A DNA stretch of 64,000 nucleotides from Lachnospiraceae bacterium UBA7199 (GTDB lineage Bacteria; Bacillota; Clostridia; Lachnospirales; Lachnospiraceae). A program made the position numbers and the translations under genes. The stretch spans positions 34,422-98,421 of the forward strand of contig DKUR01000043.1 of NCBI GenBank assembly GCA_002490775.1, in the 5' to 3' direction. Shown here one piece after another: positions 51,415-60,053 of the stretch. Every line of letters starts with the position of its first letter. Position 1 is the first letter of the stretch. The notes below the pieces were generated by a model that did no database searches, was not told the DNA's origin, and saw only the letters and a list, made by a program, of their open reading frames with translations.

Positions 51415-51705
51415 GTGAGGAAAACAATCTATATCATGCTGGCAGAGGAAAAAATGAAACTGGATATTGCAAGCATTTTTTCCAAAATATACGCATATGC
51501 GGTGAGAATTTGTATTTCGCTCTTCATCACTTATTTAGTGACGCAATGCCTTATTGCAGTTGCTTATTCAGAAAGAGGCTATAAGGCCGTTGGCGGTGAA
51601 TACATGATGATCCCCATAGTTTTCTTTGTGGCTTATAAGCTTATTGGACTTGTTATGAAATTCTTATCAGCAAAGGCGGTGAAAGCATGGAAAAAAAGGA
51701 AGTAG
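51415..51705 (+). CDS. Small membrane protein
   Basis: Up to 96 residues with two membrane helices (about 28-50 and 62-85) and a basic C-terminus (KAVKAWKKRK). GTG 51415 follows GGAG closely, but ATG 51454 with AGAGGA upstream is equally possible and would give 83 residues. It lies directly after the hydrolase; a holin-like role is conceivable but unproven. The last 19 bp overlap the next gene. Confidence 0.6.
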   Translation: MRKTIYIMLAEEKMKLDIASIFSKIYAYAVRICISLFITYLVTQCLIAVAYSERGYKAVGGEYMMIPIVFFVAYKLIGLVMKFLSAKAVKAWKKRK

Positions 51706-51983
51706 AAGAGCTGCTTGGATACAGCATACTGGACAGCCAGTTTGAGGAGGCTTTGAGGTGTGCTGAAAGAAAGCAGAAATATATTTACGAATGCGAGAAA
51801 AGAAGTGCTGTCTTACAGCATTGGTATCTTGTGAAGCTGACAGAGGAATATGTCAGAAGTCTTGCGTTCTCAAAATTTACAGTGGATTTGTGCCGGGAAC
51901 TCCGCAATATGGAAAAAGAGCACCTTACACATTGTGTAAAAGGCGCTCCAACAGCTATCCATATTGTATCAGCTCCGGCTTAA
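51687..51983 (+). CDS. Small helical phage protein of unknown function
   Basis: 98 residues, probably all helical (VEELLGYSILDSQFEEALRC, RSAVLQHWYLVKLTEEYVRS). No motif recognised. It is packed between the membrane protein and the two-zinc-ribbon protein genes on the same strand, consistent with a real early gene. Confidence 0.6.
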   Translation: MEKKEVEELLGYSILDSQFEEALRCAERKQKYIYECEKRSAVLQHWYLVKLTEEYVRSLAFSKFTVDLCRELRNMEKEHLTHCVKGAPTAIHIVSAPA

Positions 51984-52020
51984 TAAATCAAGCAAAAATA
52001 TACAATATGGAGGTAATCTT

Positions 52021-53283
52021 ATGAGCAATTCTAACGCTCTGGCTGAAATTCAGTCAAAATATCAAAACTGCAATCTGCTGATACCGGCAGCTACATCAGT
52101 GCAGATCAATCCTTTTTACAAATGTACAGTTATGGAGGTAAATGCCGACACCTCTGATAACTCAGGCGACATTTTCAAAGTAGGCAGTACCAAGGTGGGA
52201 GAGGATAGAAATAGGAACGCAATCTACAAGGATGTATATTCCCTGGCGAAACCTTTGCTCATGAAATTGGCAACCGCCGCAGGAATCCAATTCCATCCAG
52301 AGTACACTACGGTTATACGTGAAAATGCAAACACCTATGTCGGAAAAGCATACGGAGCGGTAAGACTTCCTGATGGCACGTTTAAGACACATGCAGAAAC
52401 CAAACGAATATGCCTTGATGATGAAGAAGCAAAGTACCGTTTGGAATTTATGGATAAGTCCATTATGGGAATCCACGATTGGAGAGCGGCCAAATCAGCT
52501 GCAGATATGTTTAAGGGTGAATGGAAAGAGGATCCCAATAAGCAAAATGATAAAGGCTATCCGGAAAAATACTATGTGATTGATGATTGCGACAGGGAGA
52601 AGTACATTGAACGTTCCATGCTTGTAAATATGACGCTCCTTAGAAAGACTGCATCCGAAAAGGCACAGACTGGAGCAATCCTGCGAGTGGTAAGAGCTTT
52701 ACTTGGTATCAAGGGTACCTATCTGCTTGATGAACTGAAAAAGCCATTCGCAGTGCCGACAGTTAATTTCTCCCCGGATTATTCAGATGCAAGGGTGAGG
52801 CAGGCAATGCTCCAGCAAGGTATGAACTCTATGGGAAATATGTTTGGGGCATCAACAGTGCCGCCAGCAATGGAACAGATAGCGTTTTCACAGGAAGCAT
52901 TTGACAATAATTTCAATCCAGATGAAAACCTTAATAATCCGGCATTTGCATCAGACATTCCGGTAGATGAAGGCTATGAGGAAGATTATCAACAATCATC
53001 CAATCAGGAACAGCATGGTATGGAGATAGATGAAAGGGATAGGGATGATTGGTTCTGCGAGAAATGCGGAGAACACATCAATGAAAAAATTTGGACTTAT
53101 TCGGTTGAAAATTTTGGAACTCCCCTTTGCCAGAAATGCCAGAAGTTAGTTAAGGAGCAGGAAGAATCCAGTTATCAGTGTGATGAATGTGGCGCTTCCA
53201 TCAACGAGAAGGTATATGAATACTCTTTCAACAAATATGGCAGGCATTTATGTATGAAATGTCAGAAAGGAGCAAGAAAATAA
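52021..53283 (+). CDS. Phage DNA-metabolism protein with two C-terminal zinc ribbons
   Basis: 420 residues from ATG 52021 (TATGGAGG upstream). Residues 1-260 form a compact domain (YKCTVMEVNADTSDNSGDIF, YLLDELKKPFAVPTVNF), followed by a flexible acidic linker and two zinc ribbons of nearly the same sequence pattern (CEKCGEHINEKIW…CQKCQ and CDECGASINEKVY…CMKCQ). The location just before DUF3846 and SbcDC suggests a role in recombination, perhaps single-strand annealing, but I do not recognise the family with confidence. Confidence 0.65.
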   Translation: MSNSNALAEIQSKYQNCNLLIPAATSVQINPFYKCTVMEVNADTSDNSGDIFKVGSTKVGEDRNRNAIYKDVYSLAKPLLMKLATAAGIQFHPEYTTVIRENANTYVGKAYGAVRLPDGTFKTHAETKRICLDDEEAKYRLEFMDKSIMGIHDWRAAKSAADMFKGEWKEDPNKQNDKGYPEKYYVIDDCDREKYIERSMLVNMTLLRKTASEKAQTGAILRVVRALLGIKGTYLLDELKKPFAVPTVNFSPDYSDARVRQAMLQQGMNSMGNMFGASTVPPAMEQIAFSQEAFDNNFNPDENLNNPAFASDIPVDEGYEEDYQQSSNQEQHGMEIDERDRDDWFCEKCGEHINEKIWTYSVENFGTPLCQKCQKLVKEQEESSYQCDECGASINEKVYEYSFNKYGRHLCMKCQKGARK

Positions 53284-53729
53284 TGAAATTAATCAGAATT
53301 TCAACAGACCTTGAATTGTCTGTACATGAATTTCCGGAAGGAAGCTATGCGGAACAGAATGAAACTCTTCGCCGGTTGATCAGTGAAGACTGCGATATAT
53401 ATGAACATGTTCTTCCAAGACGTTTATATACAGAACTTCATCAAATGGAGCGTCCGACAAAGATCGCCGGTCAGTTTGTATCTATGCTGATAGATGAAGA
53501 GGGAATGTTAAAAAAACATCCAGTACCTAATCTGATCGGGAGTTATCTTTATGAGTCGGAAAAACATGGGAATCCAATCATGGGAAATATCCTTTTTGTC
53601 GGAGAACAGTGGGGAAAGGATGGAATCGACTTTTGTGGAATAGAAGAATCGGTGTTTAAAAAGTTGGAGTTGCAGCTGAACAACATGATTTATGCAATGA
53701 AGGCAACAAAGGAGGTGTTGGGCGTATGA
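53283..53729 (+). CDS. DUF3846 domain protein
   Basis: 148 residues from ATG 53283, overlapping the previous stop by one base (TAATG). The order of strands and the C-terminal NPIMGNILFVGEQWG resemble DUF3846, a family confined to phages and mobile elements. Role unknown. Its stop overlaps the SbcDC start (ATGA). Confidence 0.65.
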   Translation: MKLIRISTDLELSVHEFPEGSYAEQNETLRRLISEDCDIYEHVLPRRLYTELHQMERPTKIAGQFVSMLIDEEGMLKKHPVPNLIGSYLYESEKHGNPIMGNILFVGEQWGKDGIDFCGIEESVFKKLELQLNNMIYAMKATKEVLGV

Positions 53730-56700
53730 AGATTTTACATACAGGAGATTGGCACATCGGTTCTTTCAAAGGACCGGAAAAAGACGGAGTGAACCTCCGT
53801 TCCCTTGACACACAGAGGTGCCTTGAAGAAATGGTGCATGTCGCAGAAACGGAGAAGCCGGAGCTGGCTCTTGTGTCGGGTGATGTATTCGACCGGGCTG
53901 AAATCTGGCAGGGAAGAAGCCATAAGGAAGTATTGCAAGCGAGGAAGATAATTCTCGACCTTTCAGTGGTTGCAAAACATGTAATTATAATGCGCGGAAC
54001 GCCTAATCATGATTCATCGGAAGCATTTGCAGAATTGGAGGCTCATTTTGACCTTGTAGGGAATGTGGAGGTTGTGACGGTTCCCAAAGTGGTATCGGTG
54101 GAAGATTTTGATATTGCAGTTTTACCAGGATTTGACAGAGGAGTTTATAGGGCAAAATTCCCTGGCTTGTCAAAGGAAGAGGAAAATGAAGTATTTACGC
54201 ATGAATTAAGCAATATCGTTCTCGGATTAAAAGCACAGTGCGCTCCGGAAAAGAAGTCAATCCTTATGTCACATTACACAGTGCCCGGATGTAATACGGA
54301 GAGCGGGCAGGTGATGATGCTGACACAGTTTGAGCCGATTCTTCCGCTGGAAACTTTGCAGGCGGCAGACTTTGATCTGGTTGCCCTGGGGCATATCCAC
54401 AAGCCGCAGAAAGTTCCCAATCTGGAGAACTGCTATTATTCCGGCGCCATAAATGCCATGAACTTTAACGATGAAGGGCAGGAAAGGGGATTCTGGATGC
54501 ATGAAAGCACGCCCATTGGGTGGGTCCGTGATTTCTATAAGACGCCGTACCGGGAATTTATGACAATACATCTGAATGATGATGATATCGGAATGATTAA
54601 CGCCGGTGCTTATGACATGGTGGGAACGCAACATTGGCGAAGCGAGATTGATGGAAAAATCGTCAGGGTGATTTATAGATGTTCTTATGAAAACCAGAAA
54701 GCATTTAAAGGTATGGAATCATCCCTTGAGAGACACCTGCTGGAAGACGGTGCATTTATGGTAAAAGAAATCCTTCCGGAAAGGATAAGTGAGTCAGCAG
54801 ACCGGAGCAATATGTTTGGCACAACGGATCCTGAAGTAAATCTTAGAGAATACCTTGAAGAAAAGCAGTATCCAGAAGAAAAGATACAGGAACTGATATT
54901 AAAAGCAAGGCCGGTTATTGCGGAGGCGGAGGCAGGCATATCAATGTCAGCCGCCACAGGAACATTTGAGCCGGTAGAGATTTCCGTCAAGAACTACCGC
55001 AATTATGAAGAAGAAACATTCAACTTTGAAGATATCAGCTTCTGCACGATCAACGGGCAGAACGGGGCAGGAAAGAGCAGCTTGTTTATGGATGCCATTA
55101 TTGACTGCCTTTATGAAGAACCACGGGAGGGAGATCTGACAGGCTGGATTAGAAATGATGAAAAGGCACGTTCCGGGGCAATCATGTTCACATTCCGCAT
55201 AGGGGAGAAGACATTCAGAGTAACCAGGACGAGGGCACGATCCGGGAAAGGAACTCTTAATCTGGCAGAGCTGGTGGATGGAGAGTGGACCGATAGGTCA
55301 AAGGAGAAATATAAGGATACCCAGAGCGAGATCATCAATATCCTTGGCATGGACAGCCTTACATTCAAATCGTGCGCATTGATTATGCAGGATCAGTATG
55401 GACTGTTTTTGCAGGCACCCAAAGAAGACCGAATGATTATCCTTGGAAACCTGCTCGGACTTGGCATATATCAGGCAATGGAAAAGATTTCTTACGATAA
55501 GGCAAAAGTATTTGGTGCAAAGAAAAGAAATCTGGAACAGGAGATTGATATTCACGAAACGACAATTAAAGGGCATGGAGAGCCAAGCTCCAGAATCCGT
55601 ATTCTGTCAGAGAATGTAAAGGAAAAAGATAAGCTGCTGAAATCTAAGATCGAGGAGAGGGATAAGAATAAACTGGCTCTCTCGCATCAGCAGGAAGCCG
55701 CTGAAAGGCGAAATAAATTATTAGTGTCTGTCAGAACGTTAGAGAGTAAAAAGGCTGCGGCGGAGCAAAATAAAGCTTCTCAACAGGACATTATAAATGC
55801 CAGCTCCGCAATTTTAGACGGAAGGGCAGAGATTGAGGCGAAAGTTGCCGAATACAATTCTTTTCTTGAAAAGGAAAAGGAATTTTCAGCAGAGGCGGCT
55901 CTTTATTCCGCAAAACAGGCGGAGGTTGCCGAACTGGAAAAGCAGGCCAGATATGAAGAAGTGCAGATGAATGACTTAAAAACACAGATTCAATCGGCAG
56001 AAAGTAAAAAGGTGGCGTTGGAAATCCCTGTGGATGAAAAAGACATCCGGGATAGAAATTCGGAATATGAGAAATATTCTGAACTGCTCAGGCTGGCAAA
56101 GGAGCTGCAGACAAGATTTATTGAGGCGAAATCCGAGAGGGACCGCAGGGCATATGCAGTAGACAGTAAAAAGGCATATATCAATCAGGAAACATCAAGG
56201 CTGAGTTCAAAAAAGGCTGATCTGGAAAGACGGACGGAATTATTGCAGAACTCCGGATGTCCGGATATCGAGAATGCAGAGTGCAGATTCTTAGCAGATG
56301 CCTTGGAGGCAAAGAAACAGCTTCCGGCAGTGGAAGTAGAGATAAATTCTTTCCAGGCAGAACAGGATCCTCTTTTGCAGGAGCTGATTGCGGCGGTGGA
56401 GAAAGCAGAAAAAGCAATATTGGCTGTCGGATATGATGAAAAACTTCTGACTGAATATTCCGCAAAGGTAAAGGAACTATCAGATGCCCCGGAGCAGTTG
56501 AAAAAACTGGAAGAAAGAGCAAACCAAATCGCCTTGATTTCTGCCTCTATTGAGCACATACAGTCAAATATATCTGATTGCGAAAAAAGGCTTGCTACGG
56601 TCAAATTAAAGGCCACTGCGGCGGCACAGGAGAGGGATAAGTATAAGAAAGCGTTTGAGAAACATGCTATTGTGCAATCCAATATTCAAATGCTTAAACC

Positions 56701-57562
56701 ATGGCTTGACAGGGAAAAACAGCTACCTGTGGCAGAGGAGAGAAAAAGCACTGCAATGAGCCGTTTCCTTGAATTGGCAGACGAAATCATTGGCATTGAT
56801 AATGAGATTTCCGAGAAGAAAGCGGATATCGAAAAAGAAGAAAAGGTAATGGAGGGGATTGAAAAACTGACCGCTGCGATTACCGGCATGAATGTTGATA
56901 TAGACAGGATCAATTCAGAAATCAGGAATGCCCAGATGGAAATCGGCGCCTTGAAACAAAAGTTAGAGCAGATTGAGAAATTAACTGCCGAAATAGACAT
57001 TCTTCGGCAGAAAAAGAATGAAGCCGCTGCGGAGACAGCAGATTATGATGTTTTGAAATCTGCATTTTCACAGGATGGAATCCCCCATCAGATTGTGCGT
57101 TCCATTCTTCCACAGCTGACAGCAACAGCGAACAATATCCTCGGTCAGATGACAGGCGGAAAAATGGGAATTGAGTTCAAAACAGAAAAGATACTGAAAA
57201 ACAATTCCAAAAAGGAAGTTGTCACATTAGATATTTTCATTGAGGAATACGGGAAAAGCAGCCTTCCATATCTTTCAAAATCAGGCGGGGAAAAAGTAAA
57301 GTCTTCCCTGTCGGTAATACTGGCGCTTGCGGAAATTAAATCATCGTCTGCGGGAATCCAGTTAGGGATGCTTTTTATAGATGAACCGCCGTTTTTGGAT
57401 GGGGATGGAATACAGGCGTATTGTGATGCACTTGAAACCATCCAGAGCAGGTATGAAACCATTAAGATCATGGCCATTACTCATGATCCGACTATGAAAG
57501 CTCGTTTTCCCCAGAACTTGGATGTAGTTAAGACGGAGCATGGGAGCAAAGTTATTTACTAA
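53726..57562 (+). CDS. Single-chain SbcD-SbcC (Mre11-Rad50-like) fusion
   Basis: 1,278 residues. The N-terminal ~380 residues are an Mre11/SbcD nuclease with all metal motifs: HTGDWHIGSF, VSGDVFDRAE, MRGTPNHDSS, SHYTVPG and LGHIHKPQK. From about 415 the chain continues as a Rad50/SbcC ATPase: Walker A INGQNGAGKSSLF, Q-loop IMQDQYGLF, about 600 residues of antiparallel coiled coil, ABC signature SGGEK and Walker B MLFIDEPPFLDG. The hook region has C-P-(x6)-C instead of CxxC. SbcC and SbcD are normally separate chains. It is likely to process double-strand ends or hairpins for element replication or recombination. Confidence 0.92.
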   Translation: MKILHTGDWHIGSFKGPEKDGVNLRSLDTQRCLEEMVHVAETEKPELALVSGDVFDRAEIWQGRSHKEVLQARKIILDLSVVAKHVIIMRGTPNHDSSEAFAELEAHFDLVGNVEVVTVPKVVSVEDFDIAVLPGFDRGVYRAKFPGLSKEEENEVFTHELSNIVLGLKAQCAPEKKSILMSHYTVPGCNTESGQVMMLTQFEPILPLETLQAADFDLVALGHIHKPQKVPNLENCYYSGAINAMNFNDEGQERGFWMHESTPIGWVRDFYKTPYREFMTIHLNDDDIGMINAGAYDMVGTQHWRSEIDGKIVRVIYRCSYENQKAFKGMESSLERHLLEDGAFMVKEILPERISESADRSNMFGTTDPEVNLREYLEEKQYPEEKIQELILKARPVIAEAEAGISMSAATGTFEPVEISVKNYRNYEEETFNFEDISFCTINGQNGAGKSSLFMDAIIDCLYEEPREGDLTGWIRNDEKARSGAIMFTFRIGEKTFRVTRTRARSGKGTLNLAELVDGEWTDRSKEKYKDTQSEIINILGMDSLTFKSCALIMQDQYGLFLQAPKEDRMIILGNLLGLGIYQAMEKISYDKAKVFGAKKRNLEQEIDIHETTIKGHGEPSSRIRILSENVKEKDKLLKSKIEERDKNKLALSHQQEAAERRNKLLVSVRTLESKKAAAEQNKASQQDIINASSAILDGRAEIEAKVAEYNSFLEKEKEFSAEAALYSAKQAEVAELEKQARYEEVQMNDLKTQIQSAESKKVALEIPVDEKDIRDRNSEYEKYSELLRLAKELQTRFIEAKSERDRRAYAVDSKKAYINQETSRLSSKKADLERRTELLQNSGCPDIENAECRFLADALEAKKQLPAVEVEINSFQAEQDPLLQELIAAVEKAEKAILAVGYDEKLLTEYSAKVKELSDAPEQLKKLEERANQIALISASIEHIQSNISDCEKRLATVKLKATAAAQERDKYKKAFEKHAIVQSNIQMLKPWLDREKQLPVAEERKSTAMSRFLELADEIIGIDNEISEKKADIEKEEKVMEGIEKLTAAITGMNVDIDRINSEIRNAQMEIGALKQKLEQIEKLTAEIDILRQKKNEAAAETADYDVLKSAFSQDGIPHQIVRSILPQLTATANNILGQMTGGKMGIEFKTEKILKNNSKKEVVTLDIFIEEYGKSSLPYLSKSGGEKVKSSLSVILALAEIKSSSAGIQLGMLFIDEPPFLDGDGIQAYCDALETIQSRYETIKIMAITHDPTMKARFPQNLDVVKTEHGSKVIY

Positions 57563-57721
57563 ATTATGTCCGGGAGTTTGCTGAATAAGGATAGTCAACA
57601 GTAGGCGGCTTTAAAAGAATGCGAAGAGTGACCCTGCGGCCACAAAGATGTAGCCAAAACCCAACGGTGTAATGCCAAGTACACTCATAAGCAGGAACCC
57701 GGGATGAAAGGATGTGGTTAT

Positions 57722-58471
57722 GTGCCAAACAGGATATTGAAGGAAAGTATCTGCCGAAGTGAGGAGATTGATTCCTTGTCCTGGCTTGAAGAAGTGTTAT
57801 TTTATCGGCTGATTGTCAGTTGTGACGATTACGGAAGATTTGATGCAAGAACAAAAATCATCAAGGGGCAGTGTTTCCCATTAAAAAACATTACAGAGAA
57901 GGATATTGATAAGGCTCTTAGTAGGCTGTCGGCTGTTGGACTGGTCCGAGTGTATGAAGCGCAAGGACGACCGATCCTGCAATTGGTAACCTGGGAGAAT
58001 CATCAGAGTATCCGCGCAAAGAAAAGCAAGTATCCGGCATATGATGAAACTTGCATACAAATGTATTCAAATGATTGCATTAGTCCCCGTAATCCAATCC
58101 AATCGGAATCCAATTCGGATCTTTGCTCCGAGCGATTAAATCACTCAGAGCCACAGGAACCGCCACTGATTACCCTGCAGCTTAATACGGGGGAAGAATG
58201 GCCGGTATCAAAGGCTGATGTTAAGGAGTGGTCGGAACTGTATCCTGCAGTTGATGTTATGCAGTGTTTACGGAACATGAAAGGCTGGCTGTTATCTAAT
58301 CCGGCGAAAAGAAAGACGTCCAGAGGTATAAAACGGTTTATCACCACATGGCTTCAAAAAGAGCAGGATAAAGGCGGAACGTCAGGTTTCAAATCCTCGT
58401 ATGGACAAAAAGATGCTTATGGTGACAGACTGGATAAATTGCTGTCTGAGAATCGGGGTGATTTTCGGTGA
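57722..58471 (+). CDS. Phage replication initiator (replisome organiser, DnaD-like)
   Basis: 249 residues from GTG 57722, chosen because the family begins VPNRILKESICRSEEID and AAAGGA lies about nine bases upstream. The N-terminal winged helix (SLSWLEEVLFYRLIVSCDDY, LSRLSAVGLVRVYEAQGRP) is the origin-binding replisome-organiser fold. The C-terminal part (LRNMKGWLLSNPAKRKTSRG, IKRFITTWL) is the loader-interacting region. The linker (58053-58119) contains repeats of AATCCAATC and may hold the replication origin. The stop overlaps the helicase-loader start. Confidence 0.83.
   Translation: MPNRILKESICRSEEIDSLSWLEEVLFYRLIVSCDDYGRFDARTKIIKGQCFPLKNITEKDIDKALSRLSAVGLVRVYEAQGRPILQLVTWENHQSIRAKKSKYPAYDETCIQMYSNDCISPRNPIQSESNSDLCSERLNHSEPQEPPLITLQLNTGEEWPVSKADVKEWSELYPAVDVMQCLRNMKGWLLSNPAKRKTSRGIKRFITTWLQKEQDKGGTSGFKSSYGQKDAYGDRLDKLLSENRGDFR
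58053..58119 (+). repeat. Iteron-like segment inside the replication initiator gene
   Basis: AATCCAATCCAATCGGAATC and CAATTCGGA form short direct and inverted repeats encoding the Ser/Glu/Asn linker. A related segment occurs at 49894-49955. In lambdoid phages the origin iterons lie within the initiator gene, so this is a candidate origin. Confidence 0.45.
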
Positions 58472-59214
58472 CAGAGTTTGAAAAAACCTTGGAGGATATG
58501 AAAAAAAGGCATTTACCAGATTCACCTCAGGACAAGAAAAATTATAAATGCACTAAATGCAGGGATAGCGGATGGGTAGAGGTAATCCATGAGGGGCATA
58601 TCCGCATGAAACGCTGCGATGTATGTGAATCGAGGCGGCTGATGATGCAGAGCGGCATATCGCAGGAGTTCCAGACAAAATGTTTTGAGAATTTTGACAC
58701 TCGAAATGAACCGCAGCTTATAAATGCCAAGGGTAAAGCAGTTGAATATTGCCGGAGTTTTTTAGATATAGAGCATACTCGGAACAATTCAATTATGTTC
58801 TATGGGCAGGTCGGATCGGGGAAGACACACTTAGGAACGGCAATATGCAGCTGCCTCATGGGTGGAAATATAGCGGTAACGTATATGACATACAGAAATA
58901 CGGTCACAAAGATTAAGCAGCGGATGACGGACGAAGCAGATTATAACAGGGAAGTAAGCAGATATGCCGGGGCAAGGGTGCTGTACATAGATGATCTGCT
59001 GAAGGGCAGGATTACAGAATCAGATGTGAATATCATGTATGAAATCGTGAATTACCGGTACATGAACAGCCTGCCGGTTATTATATCAACCGAGAAAGCG
59101 CTAGATGAATTATTGGAGTTTGACGAGGCGATTGGAAGCCGCCTGATTGAAATGTGCCGGGGAAACATTATACAGCTACAGGGCAAAGAATTGAATTACA
59201 GACTGTTTTCGTAG
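58468..59214 (+). CDS. dnaC: DnaC/DnaI-type helicase loader
   Basis: 248 residues: an N-terminal zinc-binding region (CTKCRDSGW … RCDVCESRR), then an AAA+ ATPase with Walker A FYGQVGSGKTHLG, Walker B VLYIDDLLKG and sensor IISTEK. The product loads the replicative helicase at the initiator-bound origin. The GTG start overlaps the initiator TGA (GTGA), showing coupling. Confidence 0.9.
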   Translation: MTEFEKTLEDMKKRHLPDSPQDKKNYKCTKCRDSGWVEVIHEGHIRMKRCDVCESRRLMMQSGISQEFQTKCFENFDTRNEPQLINAKGKAVEYCRSFLDIEHTRNNSIMFYGQVGSGKTHLGTAICSCLMGGNIAVTYMTYRNTVTKIKQRMTDEADYNREVSRYAGARVLYIDDLLKGRITESDVNIMYEIVNYRYMNSLPVIISTEKALDELLEFDEAIGSRLIEMCRGNIIQLQGKELNYRLFS

Positions 59215-59228
59215 AGAGGAGGTGAGAG

Positions 59229-60053
59229 ATGAAAGTTAAACATCAGGGAACATTGCAGGGAAGCGAAAAGGAATTTTTGGACTTATTCCAGAAGCTATGT
59301 TACAGCCGAAGCGCGTGGGAGGTGTGGGCCGACCTTATGAGTGTCATGGCATGTTCGATCAGCAATGCAGTAGACAGGACGCCAGAACACTACGAGGAGA
59401 GGGAAAAAGAATATGAGCGGTGCATCAAGCGTATTGGTTCGGTGGAAATGGCAGCAGAGGTGCTGAATGTAGTTGTTATGGCATTGGAGAATAATCCGGA
59501 TCAGGATTTCCTGGGCGCTATGTACATGAAACTGAACCTTGGAAACCATTGGAAAGGACAGTTTTTCACTCCGTACCATGTGTGCCATTTAATGGCAGAA
59601 GTAACGGTGGGAGACAGCAAAGCTGAAATCGAAGAAAAAGGGTGGATTTCCGTGGGGGATCCATGTATAGGCGGTGGCACCATGATGATAGCAGCAGCAA
59701 ATGTATTCCGGAGCAAGAATATCAATTATCAGAACCATGTGTTATTCGCAGGACAGGATATAGATCGTGTGGTAGCTATGATGGCGTATATACAGCTTTC
59801 ACTTCTGGGGTGCGCCGGATATATTGTCGTAGGCGACAGCCTGTTACATCCCCTGACCGGCTCCGTCCTGTTCCCGCGGGAAAGCGAGTATCAGGAAATA
59901 TGGTATATGCCAATGTTTCATAGTGAGGTATGGACCATGAGACGGATGATACAGACATTCAGCATGATCAGTGGAACTGCAACCACTCAAAAAACAGTGG
60001 GAAAAGAGCAGCTTACATATTTTTTCAATTTTGAACAGGAGGAAGCGTTATGA
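59229..60053 (+). CDS. N6 DNA methyltransferase-like protein lacking a visible NPPY motif
   Basis: 274 residues. QFFTPYHVCHLMAEV and the SAM-binding motif VGDPCIGGGTMMIAAANVF are those of type I N6-adenine methyltransferases, and a motif II-like FAGQDIDRV follows. After VVGDSLLHPL, where NPPF/NPPY should come, the protein instead reads TGSVLFPRESEYQEIWYMPM and ends in a hydrophobic tail. It may be catalytically inactive or act by a different mechanism. AGGAGGTGAG precedes the ATG. The stop overlaps the next start (ATGA). Confidence 0.75.
   Translation: MKVKHQGTLQGSEKEFLDLFQKLCYSRSAWEVWADLMSVMACSISNAVDRTPEHYEEREKEYERCIKRIGSVEMAAEVLNVVVMALENNPDQDFLGAMYMKLNLGNHWKGQFFTPYHVCHLMAEVTVGDSKAEIEEKGWISVGDPCIGGGTMMIAAANVFRSKNINYQNHVLFAGQDIDRVVAMMAYIQLSLLGCAGYIVVGDSLLHPLTGSVLFPRESEYQEIWYMPMFHSEVWTMRRMIQTFSMISGTATTQKTVGKEQLTYFFNFEQEEAL

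Noticed and set aside
57563..57721. A regulatory element or small gene between SbcDC and the replication initiator
   Set aside because: The 160-bp gap shows no promoter, palindrome or frame with a ribosome binding site that I could support.
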